Below, piece by piece: positions 32,066 through 41,417 of a DNA stretch of 64,000 bases. Within the stretch, counting starts at the first letter, position 1, and every line of letters starts with the position of its first letter. Origin of the DNA: Burkholderiales bacterium (GTDB taxonomy: Bacteria; Pseudomonadota; Gammaproteobacteria; Burkholderiales; JAEUOS01). A program made the position numbers and the translations under genes. The stretch is taken from positions 119,143-183,142 of the forward strand of contig JAEUOR010000037.1 in NCBI GenBank assembly GCA_016790635.1, given 5' to 3'. Below the pieces are notes generated by a model. That model ran no database searches. It saw only the letters and a list, made by a program, of their open reading frames with translations, and was not told the origin of the DNA.

Positions 32066-33322
32066 CTATCGGCCGCCGTACTGCGCCTGCAAGGTGCTGT
32101 CACCTGCTGTGGAACTGCGCACCACCGCGATCGCCGCTTGCAGGTCGGCAAAGTAAGCGTCGACGCTTGCCGCATGCGGCATGGACATCATGCGATGAAT
32201 CGCGCGCGGCCTGCGCAGGAGGCCCGGCAGCCAGCCATTTTTCGACATCTCCTCGGCGACGCGATAGATGTCGATGTCGGCCGCGGTGTAGGCGACGATG
32301 GCCAGGTGCGGCTCGCCCACGATCGACAGCCCCGGCATGGCGCGAATGCGCGCCTTGTAGGCATCGATGAACGCAAACAGGTCGGTCGCGACGCGCTTGT
32401 AGCCTTCGATTCCCAGGTGCTGGAACACGGCCCACGCGCCGGCCACGCCGCCGGCCGGGCGGGTGCCGACCAGGGTGGAAGTGACGAAGCGCCCGCTCGG
32501 CCAGTCCTTGAAGTCGAACCAGTGATGGCGCGCCATCTCGGGCGTGCGGTAGAAGACGGTGGAGGCCGGCTTGGGGCAGAAGCCGTACTTGTGCAGGTCG
32601 GCCGAGAGCGAGGCCACGCCGGGCACCGAAAAGTCGAAAGCGGGGATGTCACGGCCCAGCATGCGCGCAAACGGCGCCAGGTAGCCGCCCACGCAGGCAT
32701 CGACGTGCAGCCACAGGCCGCGGCGCGTGGCGAGCTCCCCCAGTTCGGTGATCGGGTCGATGACCCCGAACGGATAGCAGGGTGCGGAGCCGACCAGCAT
32801 GATGGTGCGCTCGTCGAGTGCCGCTTCCATGGCGCGTGGATCGGCGCGGAAGTCGGCGGTCACCGGCACGCGCCGCACCTCCAGGTCCATGAGGCGCGCG
32901 GCTTTGTCGAAACCCGGGTGCACCGAATCCGCGGCAACGATGTTTCCGTTAAGGCGCGGATCGCCGCGTGCGGCACGCGTGTAGTCCCTGCAGGTCTGCG
33001 CCGCCTGGATCAGGCTTTCGGTGCCGCCGGTGGTCATGAAGCCGGCCGCGCCCTCGGGCGCCTGGAAAAGCGAGAGCGCCATTTCGACGACCTCGGTCTC
33101 CATGCGCTTGACGCTGGCAAATGCGCGGCCGGCGCCGAGTGCGTTCTCGGAAAAGTACTCAAGAAACGCCTCGCGGCCGAGCGCCGTGATGGCCTCGCTG
33201 GCCTGGAACATGTAGGCAGGCGAACGTCCGCCCTTCCAGTCGACGTCGTCGCGGCGCATCGCGCGCAGGTCGGCAAGGATGTCGGCCTGCGGACGGCCGG
33301 TGGGAGGAAGGGTGGCGCGCAT
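32066..33322 (-). CDS. PLP-dependent decarboxylase/lyase, sphingosine-1-phosphate lyase-like
   Basis: A 418-residue fold-type I PLP enzyme of the group II decarboxylase/S1P-lyase group. The Schiff-base lysine is in SADLHKYGFCPKPAS, the cofactor aspartate and histidine region is LWLHVDACVGGYLAPF, and GFMTTGGTESLIQA holds the phosphate-binding segment. Bacterial relatives cleave phosphorylated amino alcohols or decarboxylate amino acids. The ATG at 33322 gives MRATLPPTGRP; a start at 33382 adds 20 residues. It is divergent from a sulfatase gene with 167 bases between starts. Shared position suggests, but does not prove, a role in the same catabolic locus. Confidence 0.85.
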   Translation of the reverse strand: MRATLPPTGRPQADILADLRAMRRDDVDWKGGRSPAYMFQASEAITALGREAFLEYFSENALGAGRAFASVKRMETEVVEMALSLFQAPEGAAGFMTTGGTESLIQAAQTCRDYTRAARGDPRLNGNIVAADSVHPGFDKAARLMDLEVRRVPVTADFRADPRAMEAALDERTIMLVGSAPCYPFGVIDPITELGELATRRGLWLHVDACVGGYLAPFARMLGRDIPAFDFSVPGVASLSADLHKYGFCPKPASTVFYRTPEMARHHWFDFKDWPSGRFVTSTLVGTRPAGGVAGAWAVFQHLGIEGYKRVATDLFAFIDAYKARIRAMPGLSIVGEPHLAIVAYTAADIDIYRVAEEMSKNGWLPGLLRRPRAIHRMMSMPHAASVDAYFADLQAAIAVVRSSTAGDSTLQAQYGGR

Positions 33323-33489
33323 GTGGAATTCCCGGACGAGATCCGGGAAGGATGCCACAACCGCCACCTGGCATTGCGGCAACGCCTGCCCGTTATCGGC
33401 AGGTTGAAGCGGCCTTGACTACACTCTTGCCTCCCGCAGCATCCGACCGGCCGGCAAGACCCCGCGCCGCTTCTCCGGAGAACATCGAA

Positions 33490-34950
33490 TTGAAACCGCA
33501 GAACCTGCTCTTCATTCTCTCCGACGAGCACAACAAGAAGATCACTGGCGCCTACGGGCACCCGATGATCAAGACGCCCAACCTCGACCGCCTGGCCGCG
33601 CGCGGCACCCGCTTCACCTCGGCGTATACCAACTGTCCGATCTGCGTACCGGCACGCGCAGCGCTCGCCACCGGGCGCTACGTGCACGAGGTGCGCTGCT
33701 GGGACAACGCAATCGCCTACCAAGGCCATCCGGCGGCCTGGGGCCATCGCCTGATGGCGCGCGGACATCGCGCAGTGTCGATCGGCAAGCTGCACTACAC
33801 GCGCAACACGCCGGCCGAAAACGGCTTCGACGAGGAGATCCTGCCCCTGCACATCGTCGACGGACTGGGCGACCTGTTGGGCCTGATCCGCGACGAACTG
33901 CCGGTGCGCATCGGCTCGCGCAAGCTGGGGCCGGAGGCCGCGCGCGGCGAGTCGGAATACACCGCCTATGACCGCGCCATCACCGCGGCAGCGGTGCGCT
34001 GGATCCGGGAGCAAACCGGTCGCCAGCGCGACAAACCCTGGGCGCTTTACGTCGGCTACGTGGCGCCGCACTTCCCGCTGGTGGCACCGCCCGAGTTCTT
34101 CGACCTCTACCCCGAAGACGCGGTGCCCTGGCCGAGCCGCTACGCGCCGGAGGAACGCCCGCGCCACCCGTTTCTGGACGCCATGCGCAACTGCATGCAA
34201 TACGACGTGGGCTTCACCGACGCGGCCATGGTGCGGCGCGCGATCACCGCCTACTTCGGCCTGGTGAGTTTTCTGGATCACAACATCGGCCAGGTACTGG
34301 CCGCGCTCGAGGAGGCCGGCCTCATGCAGGAGACGCGCGTGGTCTACAGCTCGGATCACGGCGACAACCTGGGCGCGCGCGGCATGTGGGGCAAGTCCAC
34401 CATGTTCGAGGAGTCGGCCGGCATTCCGCTCATCGTCGCTGGCGAAGGGGTGCCCGCAAGTGCCGTCAGCGACGTGCCCGTGACCCTGGTCGACCTCTTT
34501 CCGACCATCCTGCAAGGGGTCGGCGTGGCGCCGCATGCGGAGGACGCGGACCTCCCCGGCCAGTCGCTGTTCGAGATCGCCAACGGCCGCGCGCGCGAGC
34601 GGGTGGTCCTCTCCGAGTATCACGCCGCGGCGGCGATCGCCGCCACCTACATGATCCGCCACGGGTGCTACAAGTATGTGCACTACGTCGGCATGCCGCC
34701 GATGCTGTTCGACCTCACGGCCGACCCGGACGAGCGGGACGACCGCGGCAGCGACCCCGCGTACGCGGGCATCGTCGCCGAATGCGAGGCGAAGCTGCGC
34801 AGCGTGGTAGACCCCGAGGCCGCCGATCGCCTGGCGCGCGCCGACCAGGAAGCGAAGATCGCCGCGGTCGGCGGGCGGGAGGCGATCCACGCGCGCGGCA
34901 CCTTCCGCTACTCGCCGCCGCCCGGGAGCAAACCGGTGATGTTCACTTGA
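33490..34950 (+). CDS. sulfatase (arylsulfatase/choline-sulfatase-like)
   Basis: A 486-residue sulfatase of the alkaline-phosphatase superfamily, hydrolysing sulfate esters or sulfamates. The nucleophile motif CxPxR is present as C52-V-P54-A-R56, the cysteine being converted to formylglycine. The first metal site is SDEHNKK (11-17) and the second is YSSDHGDNLGARGMWGKS. No signal peptide is visible, so a cytoplasmic location is likely. The TTG at 33490 (reading KPQNLLFILSDEH) has GGAG about ten bases upstream; the frame stays open further upstream but without conserved sequence. A Bug solute-binding protein gene follows after ten bases. Confidence 0.9.
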   Translation: MKPQNLLFILSDEHNKKITGAYGHPMIKTPNLDRLAARGTRFTSAYTNCPICVPARAALATGRYVHEVRCWDNAIAYQGHPAAWGHRLMARGHRAVSIGKLHYTRNTPAENGFDEEILPLHIVDGLGDLLGLIRDELPVRIGSRKLGPEAARGESEYTAYDRAITAAAVRWIREQTGRQRDKPWALYVGYVAPHFPLVAPPEFFDLYPEDAVPWPSRYAPEERPRHPFLDAMRNCMQYDVGFTDAAMVRRAITAYFGLVSFLDHNIGQVLAALEEAGLMQETRVVYSSDHGDNLGARGMWGKSTMFEESAGIPLIVAGEGVPASAVSDVPVTLVDLFPTILQGVGVAPHAEDADLPGQSLFEIANGRARERVVLSEYHAAAAIAATYMIRHGCYKYVHYVGMPPMLFDLTADPDERDDRGSDPAYAGIVAECEAKLRSVVDPEAADRLARADQEAKIAAVGGREAIHARGTFRYSPPPGSKPVMFT

Positions 34951-34960
34951 TCGACGCATC

Positions 34961-35917
34961 ATGAGAGCGCTCTTCGCACTTGTGATGCTCTTGGCACTGC
35001 CGCTCGCTCATGGGCAGGCGTGGCCGGCGCGCCCCATACGCGTCGTCGTCGGAACCGGGCCCGCAGGAGCGCCGGACATCCTCGCACGCATCATCGGCAA
35101 TCGCCTCGGCGAGCGCCTAGGACAGCCGCTGGTCATCGACCTCAAGCCGGGCGGCGGCGGGGTCATCGCCGCGGATGTCGTTGCCAAGGCGCCGGCCGAC
35201 GGACATACCTGGCTGATCTCGACCACCACCAACCTGGCGATCACGCCGCACCTGCGGCGGCGCCTGCCTTACGACACGGCCAAGGACTTCCTGCCGATTT
35301 CGCTGATCGCGCGTGCTGCCAACGTGCTGGTAGTCGGCAGGCACGTGCCGGTCAACAACGTCGCCGAGCTGCTGGCGCTGGCACGCAGCCATCCCGGCAA
35401 GCTGAATTACGGATCGGCCGGCATCGGCTCGCCCGCGCACCTGGCCGGCGAACTGCTGTCGACCCTGGCGGGGCTCTCGATGACGCACGTACCCTACAAG
35501 GGCGCGGCGCAAGCCTTGAACGAAGTGGTAGGCGGACAGATCGATTTCATCATGACCTCGCCGGTGGCGGCGAAAACCTTCATGCAAGGCGCGCAGGTGA
35601 AGGCATTGGCCACTACCGGTGCGCAACGCGACCCGGCTCTCCCGCAACTGCCGCCGTTGGGCGAGACCGTCGCCGGCTACGAGATCACCCAGTGGTGGGG
35701 CCTGGTGCTGCGCGCCGGCACACCGGGCGCGATCGCAGAGCGGGTGCATGCGGCGCTGATTGCCACCATCAACGAGGCCACCGTCCGGGACCAGATCGCC
35801 GCGCAGGGCGCCGTGCCGGTGCCGATGGCAATGGCCGAGTTCACCTCCTTCATCGACCGCGAGCGCGTGCGCTACGGCGACCTGGTCAAGCGCGCGAACG
35901 TGCCGGTGGAAGACTAG
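34961..35917 (+). CDS. Bug/TctC family tripartite tricarboxylate-type solute-binding protein
   Basis: A 318-residue periplasmic binding protein of the Bug (TctC) family. It has a signal peptide (MRALFALVMLLALPLAHGQA) and the family stretches PARPIRVVVGTGPAGAPD, LVIDLKPGGGG, LNYGSAGIGSPAHLAGELL and HVPYKGAAQALNEVVGGQIDF. Such proteins bind carboxylates or amides; no TctA/TctB membrane partners are nearby. It is co-directional with the sulfatase upstream and convergent with a second Bug gene. Confidence 0.93.
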   Translation: MRALFALVMLLALPLAHGQAWPARPIRVVVGTGPAGAPDILARIIGNRLGERLGQPLVIDLKPGGGGVIAADVVAKAPADGHTWLISTTTNLAITPHLRRRLPYDTAKDFLPISLIARAANVLVVGRHVPVNNVAELLALARSHPGKLNYGSAGIGSPAHLAGELLSTLAGLSMTHVPYKGAAQALNEVVGGQIDFIMTSPVAAKTFMQGAQVKALATTGAQRDPALPQLPPLGETVAGYEITQWWGLVLRAGTPGAIAERVHAALIATINEATVRDQIAAQGAVPVPMAMAEFTSFIDRERVRYGDLVKRANVPVED

Positions 35918-35940
35918 GCCCAGGCACGGTTGGCTCGGCG

Positions 35941-36900
35941 TTACTCCACGCGCATGCCGACTTCCTTGGCGATGCGCAGCCACACCACGCTTTCCTCGCG
36001 CATGCGCCGCGCCATGTCCTCCGGTGAGCCGCCGACGCCTTCGAGCGCGGCGGTCGCCAGGCGCTGCTTGACCTCGGGGTCGGCGAGCGCCTTCTGGAAC
36101 TCGGCCGACAGGCGCGCCACCGCCTCGCGCGGCATGCCGGCGGGCCCGAGGATGCCGAACCATTGTGCCAGGTCGATGCCGGGATAGCCGGCCTCGGCCA
36201 TGGTCGGCACGTTGGGCAGCACGCCGGAGCGATTTTTCGACGATACCGCCAAGAGCACGACGCGGCCGGCGGCGGCGTGCGGGACCAGGGGCGCGGAGCC
36301 GAGCACGCCGACCGGAACCTGGCCGCTGGCGAGGTCGCCGACCGCCTGGCCGCCGCCCTTGTAGGGGATGTTGGTCAGCTTGATGCCGGCGGCGCGAAAA
36401 AACGCCTCGGCGGCCACCACCTGGGTGCCGGTTGCGCTCGGCGTCGCGTAGGGCAGCGGCGCCGGCGCCGCCTTGGCACGCGCCACGAACTCGGCGGCGG
36501 TCTTGATCCCCAGCGAACTGTGCACCGCCAGCACCAGCGGCTGGGTGGTGAGGATGATGACCGGCGTCAACTGCTTTTCCGGATTGACCGTGGTGCCCGG
36601 GCGCAGCAGCGGATGGTAAAGCGACGAATCGGCGCTGATGAGGAGCGTGTAGGCGTCGGGCGCGGCGCGCACCACGGTATCGAGTGCGATGCCGCCGCCG
36701 GCGCCGGGCCGGTTCTCGACGATGAAGGACTGGCCGAGACCGCGCGCAGCGACGTCGCCGACCACGCGCGCGGTCACATCCGCGCTGCCGCCCGGCGCAT
36801 TGCCGTTGACGATGCGGATCGGCTTGGATGGCCAGGGCTGCGCCTGCACCGCGCCGGCCACGGCCAGTACCGCCAGTACCGCAAGCAAACGTGTCGTCAT
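35941..36900 (-). CDS. Bug/TctC family solute-binding protein (second copy)
   Basis: A 319-residue exported binding protein with signal peptide (MTTRLLAVLAVLAVAGAVQA) and the Bug signatures WPSKPIRIVNGNAPGGSADV, ENRPGAGGGIALDTVV and NIPYKGGGQAVGDLASGQVPV. It is clearly diverged from the neighbouring Bug protein, so the two are not a recent duplication and may bind different ligands. It is the last gene of the reverse-strand operon DAO - OCD - aspartate dehydrogenase - sulfatase - Bug, 25 bases after the sulfatase stop. Confidence 0.93.
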   Translation of the reverse strand: MTTRLLAVLAVLAVAGAVQAQPWPSKPIRIVNGNAPGGSADVTARVVGDVAARGLGQSFIVENRPGAGGGIALDTVVRAAPDAYTLLISADSSLYHPLLRPGTTVNPEKQLTPVIILTTQPLVLAVHSSLGIKTAAEFVARAKAAPAPLPYATPSATGTQVVAAEAFFRAAGIKLTNIPYKGGGQAVGDLASGQVPVGVLGSAPLVPHAAAGRVVLLAVSSKNRSGVLPNVPTMAEAGYPGIDLAQWFGILGPAGMPREAVARLSAEFQKALADPEVKQRLATAALEGVGGSPEDMARRMREESVVWLRIAKEVGMRVE

Positions 36901-36925
36901 TTCGTCCTCCCCGGCGGGTGCGGGT

Positions 36926-38461
36926 TCAGGCCATTCCGATCGGTGCGGCCAGCGGGTCGCGGATGGCCCCGGGCCGATCGCGCATCATCTGCGTGAGTTC
37001 GTCGCGCACGCCCTTGTAGGCCGGGTCGTCGAAGCGATTGTGCATCTCGTCGGGATCGTTGACGAGATCGTAGAGTTCGCCTGCGCCCGAGTCGAGTTCG
37101 AAGGTGCACTTGTGGGTCTTGGTGCGCACCGTGCGCAGCTTGAGCGCCACCCCACAGCGCGAGGCATGCACATGCCACTCGCTCCATGCACCGCGGCGCG
37201 GCGCGGCACGGCCGCCCGCCAGTGCCAGCAGGCTCTCGCCCTGCTGCGGCAGGAGCGCACCGACGCCGGCGGCTTCCTGGAACGTCTGCGCCAGATCCAG
37301 CGTCGACACCACCTCGTCGACCCGCTGCCCGGCGGCGACCCCCGGGCCGCGCATGATGAGCCCGATTTTCAGCAGGTCCTCGTACGGGATCGGGTGCTTC
37401 AGATAGAGGCCGTGGTTGCCGAGGAATTCGCCGTGGTCGGTGGAAAACACCACCAGGGTGTCATCGTCCAGCCCCAGGTCGCGCACACAGTCGAGGATGC
37501 GCCCCACGCTATGGTCGAGCAGCGAGATCATGCCGTAGTAGTTGGCCGTCATGTGGCGCAACTGCAGCTCGGTCTGCGGCGGCACCCGCGACCCCTGGGT
37601 GCGAAATCGCTTCAGGATCGGATCGTCGAGCTTCGGTTCCCCCTCCAGCACCGCCTTGTGCCACCACGGCCGCCGCTCGAGGTCGGGCACGCCGTGCCGC
37701 GGCAGCGGCATGTCTTCGGGGCGGTAGAGCTTGTTCCACGGCGCCGGGCAGTCGAACGGATGATGCGGGTCGCCGAACGAGGCCCACAGGCAAAAGGGCT
37801 TGGCGGCGTCGCGCCCGCGCAGCCAGGCGATGGTGCGGTCCGCGGTCCAGGTGCTGCCGTGCCAGGCCTCGGGCAGCGCCGACTGCCACGTCTGCGCGGC
37901 GCCGGTCTCGGGCTCCAGCGCGGCATTCCACAAGGCCAGCGCCTCCTCGTCGCGGCCGCGCTCAAGAAACCATCGCTCGTAGTGCCCGACCACTGGGCGC
38001 ATCCACGGTCGGATGCGGTTGAAGTGGCCCAGCACCGCCAGTTCGGCATGCGCAAAGCCCATGTAGGGCCCCATCCAGCCGGACTCATAGAGCTTGCCGT
38101 TGAAGCGGTCCTCCGGCGTGCCGGTGGGCTCGAAGGTCGCCTTGGTGGCGAAGTGCGCCTTGCCGATGAACGCGGTGGCGTAACCGCTGCCGGCGAGCGC
38201 ACCGGCGAAACCGGTCTCCCCGACAGCCGGGTCCAGGTCGACGCCGTTGTCCCACACGCCGTGGGTCAGCGGCAGCTGGCCGGTCAGCATCGACGCGCGC
38301 GAGGGCTGGCACACCAGGTTGGGCGTGATCGCCGCCGAGAAGTGCGTGCCGTCGCGCGCCAGGCGATCGAGGTGCGGTGTCTTCAGGAGCGAATTGACGA
38401 AGCCGTAGCAGTCGGCGCGCTGCTGGTCGGAGGTGATGAAGAGAATGTTGGGGCGTCGCAT
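36926..38461 (-). CDS. sulfatase (second, N-sulfatase/arylsulfatase-like)
   Basis: A 511-residue sulfatase. The formylglycine motif is C51-Q-P53-S-R55, metal ligands lie in ITSDQQRADCYG (9-20), and the second metal site is FSTDHGEFLGNHGLYLKH. The C-terminal TFELDSGAGELYDLVNDPDEMHN is typical of the family. No signal peptide is visible. It differs strongly from the sulfatase at 33.5 kb and probably has another substrate. It belongs to the reverse-strand operon, 49 bases after the aspartate dehydrogenase gene and 25 bases before the Bug gene. Confidence 0.92.
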   Translation of the reverse strand: MRRPNILFITSDQQRADCYGFVNSLLKTPHLDRLARDGTHFSAAITPNLVCQPSRASMLTGQLPLTHGVWDNGVDLDPAVGETGFAGALAGSGYATAFIGKAHFATKATFEPTGTPEDRFNGKLYESGWMGPYMGFAHAELAVLGHFNRIRPWMRPVVGHYERWFLERGRDEEALALWNAALEPETGAAQTWQSALPEAWHGSTWTADRTIAWLRGRDAAKPFCLWASFGDPHHPFDCPAPWNKLYRPEDMPLPRHGVPDLERRPWWHKAVLEGEPKLDDPILKRFRTQGSRVPPQTELQLRHMTANYYGMISLLDHSVGRILDCVRDLGLDDDTLVVFSTDHGEFLGNHGLYLKHPIPYEDLLKIGLIMRGPGVAAGQRVDEVVSTLDLAQTFQEAAGVGALLPQQGESLLALAGGRAAPRRGAWSEWHVHASRCGVALKLRTVRTKTHKCTFELDSGAGELYDLVNDPDEMHNRFDDPAYKGVRDELTQMMRDRPGAIRDPLAAPIGMA

Positions 38462-38510
38462 GGCGGTCGTTGTGGGTTGCAGCGGGTCGGGTGGCCGGCG
38501 ATTCGGTCGA

Positions 38511-39326
38511 CTACGTGCCTACCCTGAGCGGGGCGGTCATCTTGCGCAGGCAGGCGAGGACCGACAGCGCGGTGATTCTCCCGGTGCGCGGATTCTCCGA
38601 AGGCACGTTGTGGATTTCCATCGAGAACGAAGCCGCGTCGGCGTCGACCTCGATGCGGTGGTTGTTGCGCGTCGCCGCCGGATCGGCCCAGATTTCAAGC
38701 TGGGTGCGATCCGGGCCGATGCCGGCCAAGGACAGCGCCACGGCGACGTTGAGGTTGGCCGGGAATCCGGCCGCGGCGTCGCGCGCCGAGCCGCGAAAGA
38801 CGCACAGGGGTTCGCGAATGTCCTCGATCGCGATGCCATGCTCGATCAGGTAGGGCGCGCCGGCCAGGCCCTTGACCGGCTTTCTCGTGATCATGCGCAC
38901 CGATTCGATCCTGCCCTCGGCGGCGGCGGTCACCGCGTCCAGGCCGATCAGGGCGCCGGTCGGCACGATGATGCGGGCGCCGCGCTCGCGCGCCAGGTCG
39001 ATCAGATCCATGTGTCGCAAGAGCGCGCCTGCGCTCAAGATCACCAACGTCCTGCCGGCCGCGAGTGCCGGGTGCGCGATGTCCGGGAGCAGTTGCGCAG
39101 GCGCGCACTCGACGATCACGTCGCAGTCGCGGGCCAGTCCGGCGAAGTCGGTGAAGACGTACTCGCGCGACAGGGACAGGCGCGCGCGCGCCGCGGCGTT
39201 GTCGCGCGCCGCCACGGCGGCGAGAGCCAGGCCTTCGATGCCGCGATCCAGGGCGCGCGCCAGGCTCGCGCCGATGGCGCCGGCCCCGGCGATGCCGATG
39301 CGTAGCGGCGCAGACTGCTGTTTCAT
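38511..39326 (-). CDS. nadX: aspartate dehydrogenase (NadX-like)
   Basis: A 271-residue L-aspartate dehydrogenase-family enzyme, interconverting aspartate and iminosuccinate with NAD(P). The Rossmann loop is IGIAGAGAIGASLARAL near the N-terminus, VPTGALIGLDAV is the conserved substrate region, and the catalytic histidine is in RNNHRIEVDAD. In NAD synthesis it can feed quinolinate synthase, but no nadA or nadC is nearby. In this operon, next to an ornithine-cyclodeaminase-like reductase and an amino-acid oxidase, a catabolic role on an imino acid is more likely. Confidence 0.87.
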   Translation of the reverse strand: MKQQSAPLRIGIAGAGAIGASLARALDRGIEGLALAAVAARDNAAARARLSLSREYVFTDFAGLARDCDVIVECAPAQLLPDIAHPALAAGRTLVILSAGALLRHMDLIDLARERGARIIVPTGALIGLDAVTAAAEGRIESVRMITRKPVKGLAGAPYLIEHGIAIEDIREPLCVFRGSARDAAAGFPANLNVAVALSLAGIGPDRTQLEIWADPAATRNNHRIEVDADAASFSMEIHNVPSENPRTGRITALSVLACLRKMTAPLRVGT

Positions 39327-39348
39327 TCTTGCCCCTCCTCCTCTGCCG

Positions 39349-40236
39349 CTACCAGCCCATTTGCCGCGCGATGCAGCGCGCGGCGGCCAGGTCCCACAAG
39401 GCGTTGCCGACCGATTTGAACACCGCCGGCCGCGATGTGTCGACAGGCATGGCGTCGCTCAAATCAACCACACGGGCAAAGTCCACACCGGCGCGCAGCA
39501 GGTCGCCCGCCTCGGCCATGCAAGGTGCCAAGCGATCCACCGCCAGATGGGAGCGGCGGATCAGGCTGGCCGGCAATTCCGCCATCGTGGCCTTGAAGGA
39601 GCCGACCCCGCAGACCATCGCGTCGTCGCGCACCGCATCCGGCAACACCGGGTCGACGCTGGTGGTGGCGGTGACGATCAGGTCGGCCCACGCCACGGCC
39701 GCGGCATCCAAGGACGTGACGCCGGCACCGACCCGATCGGCCAGTGCCTGCGCGCGGGCGGGTGAGCGACTGGCGATGCGCACCTCGCCTGCGCCGAGGC
39801 ACTCGCGAAACGCCTGGATATGCACAGCCGCCTGCACGCCGGCGCCGACGACGAGCAGGCGCCGGCCATGTGCAGGCCGCAAACGCCGCACGGCCACCAC
39901 GCTCACCGCGGCGGTGCGCTGCGCAGTGACGGCTTCGCCGTCGATCAGGCCCAAGCGACTGCCGGTACGCGCGTCCATGACCAGCACCTCGGCGCCGACG
40001 ACCGGCCGGCCCTCCGCGGCGTTGCCGGGGTGCACGGTCACCGTCTTCACGACGGCAATCTCGGTGTCGGCGGCCGGCATCGCCAGAAGCACGGCATCGC
40101 GCGGGAGCGGCACGGCCAGCCGCGTCGGGCAATGCACGTGGCCGCGTCGTGCGGCATCAAGAATGTGTTCGACCTCGCGGGTCAAGGCTTCGAAAGGCAA
40201 GGCCGCGAGGGTGGCGGCATGGTCCAGATTGCGCAT
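39349..40236 (-). CDS. ornithine cyclodeaminase/mu-crystallin family reductase
   Basis: A 295-residue member of the ornithine cyclodeaminase/mu-crystallin family. The Rossmann motif VVGAGVQAAVHIQAF and the segments TVHPGNAAEGRPVV and AQRTAAVSVVAVRRL are typical. Many members are not cyclodeaminases but imine reductases, acting on delta1-pyrroline-2-carboxylate or iminosuccinate. The ATG at 40236 overlaps the stop of the upstream FAD oxidoreductase gene in ATGA, so the two are coupled. An imine-reducing role beside an imine-forming oxidase is inferred. Confidence 0.87.
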   Translation of the reverse strand: MRNLDHAATLAALPFEALTREVEHILDAARRGHVHCPTRLAVPLPRDAVLLAMPAADTEIAVVKTVTVHPGNAAEGRPVVGAEVLVMDARTGSRLGLIDGEAVTAQRTAAVSVVAVRRLRPAHGRRLLVVGAGVQAAVHIQAFRECLGAGEVRIASRSPARAQALADRVGAGVTSLDAAAVAWADLIVTATTSVDPVLPDAVRDDAMVCGVGSFKATMAELPASLIRRSHLAVDRLAPCMAEAGDLLRAGVDFARVVDLSDAMPVDTSRPAVFKSVGNALWDLAAARCIARQMGW

Positions 40237-41417
40237 CAGATGACGTTTCGCTCGACGAAGGGAGTATTGGACAACACGCGCTCGAAGCCCAGCGCGGATA
40301 CGTCGATGCTGCGGTACGCACCGGCGGTGATCAGTTCGGCAAGCGCACGGCCGATGGCCGGCGAATGCTGGATGCCGTGCCCGGAAAAGCCGTTGGCGAA
40401 CAGCAGGTTGGGCAAATCCGGGTGCGCGCCGACAATGCCGTTCTGATCGAAGGTGTTCATCTCGTAGTAGCCGGCCCAGGCGGATTCGAGCTTGAGCGCG
40501 GCGAACGCCGGCACCCGCTGCGCGAGCGCCGGCCACAGGCGTTCTTCGAACTGCGCCAGATCGGGTTCAAGCGGCAGATCGTCGGGGTCCGCCTCGCCAG
40601 GTGCGGGCGAGGCGCCGCACAGGAAGCGTTTGCCGGTCTCTCCGTCTGGGCGGAACCAAACACCGCTGGGATCGATGACCAACGGGCAGCGCGGAATGGC
40701 GACGGGGCAGGACAGCACAAAGACCGTGCGGCGCCGCGCGTGCACCGGCAGGTCAATGCCGGCCATCGCCGCGACCGCGCGCGCCCAGGGGCCGGCGGCG
40801 TTGACGAACACGTCGCCTGCCAGGCGCGTGCCGCTGCGCGTCACCGCAGCGACGACGCGCCCGCCTTGCAGCGTGAGGCTCGCCACCTCGGCATGCAGGG
40901 TGGTGGCGCCGAGCGCTTGCGCCTTGCGGCGCATGCCACGCATCAGCGCGTAGCCGTCAAACCAGCCTTCGCCGGATATACCGAGCACGGCGCCGCCGAG
41001 GTCGGCGGTTGCGATCCAGGGCAGCCGCGCGCGGAGTTCAGCGGGCGAGAGCCACACGACATCCGCGGCCGCTTCCTGCTGCACGCGATGGTTCGCGGCC
41101 AGGGCCGCAAGACTCCGCGGCGTCGCCAGGTACAGGTAGCCGCCTTCGACCAAGCCGAGCGCGGGATAGTCGTCGCCGACCGAGAGCGCGCGGGGCGCCC
41201 GGCGCAGGAATTCGATGCCGAACTGCGACAGCCGGATGTTGAGGGAGCTGGAAAACTGCTGGCGGATCGAAGAGGCCGAGAGCGCCGACGAAGCCTTGGC
41301 GTAGGTCGGGTCACGCTCGACGACCACGACCTCGGACGCGGAATCCGCAAGGCGAAGAAACAGGGCCGTCGCGCTGCCGATTGCGCCGCCGCCGATGATG
41401 ACGATGCGTCGCGGCAT
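40236..41417 (-). CDS. DAO-type FAD-dependent oxidoreductase (glycine/D-amino acid oxidase family)
   Basis: A 393-residue flavoprotein of the DAO family. The FAD-binding loop is IVIIGGGAIGSATALFL at residues 5-21. KASSALSASSIRQQFS follows, as in DadA/sarcosine-oxidase-like enzymes, and the end (GFSGHGIQHSPAIGRALAELI) closes the FAD site. It should oxidise an amino acid to an imino acid. It heads a five-gene reverse operon with the OCD-family reductase, aspartate dehydrogenase, sulfatase and a Bug protein. The gap before the divergent gene at 41640 is 222 bases and should hold the promoter. Confidence 0.88.
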   Translation of the reverse strand: MPRRIVIIGGGAIGSATALFLRLADSASEVVVVERDPTYAKASSALSASSIRQQFSSSLNIRLSQFGIEFLRRAPRALSVGDDYPALGLVEGGYLYLATPRSLAALAANHRVQQEAAADVVWLSPAELRARLPWIATADLGGAVLGISGEGWFDGYALMRGMRRKAQALGATTLHAEVASLTLQGGRVVAAVTRSGTRLAGDVFVNAAGPWARAVAAMAGIDLPVHARRRTVFVLSCPVAIPRCPLVIDPSGVWFRPDGETGKRFLCGASPAPGEADPDDLPLEPDLAQFEERLWPALAQRVPAFAALKLESAWAGYYEMNTFDQNGIVGAHPDLPNLLFANGFSGHGIQHSPAIGRALAELITAGAYRSIDVSALGFERVLSNTPFVERNVI

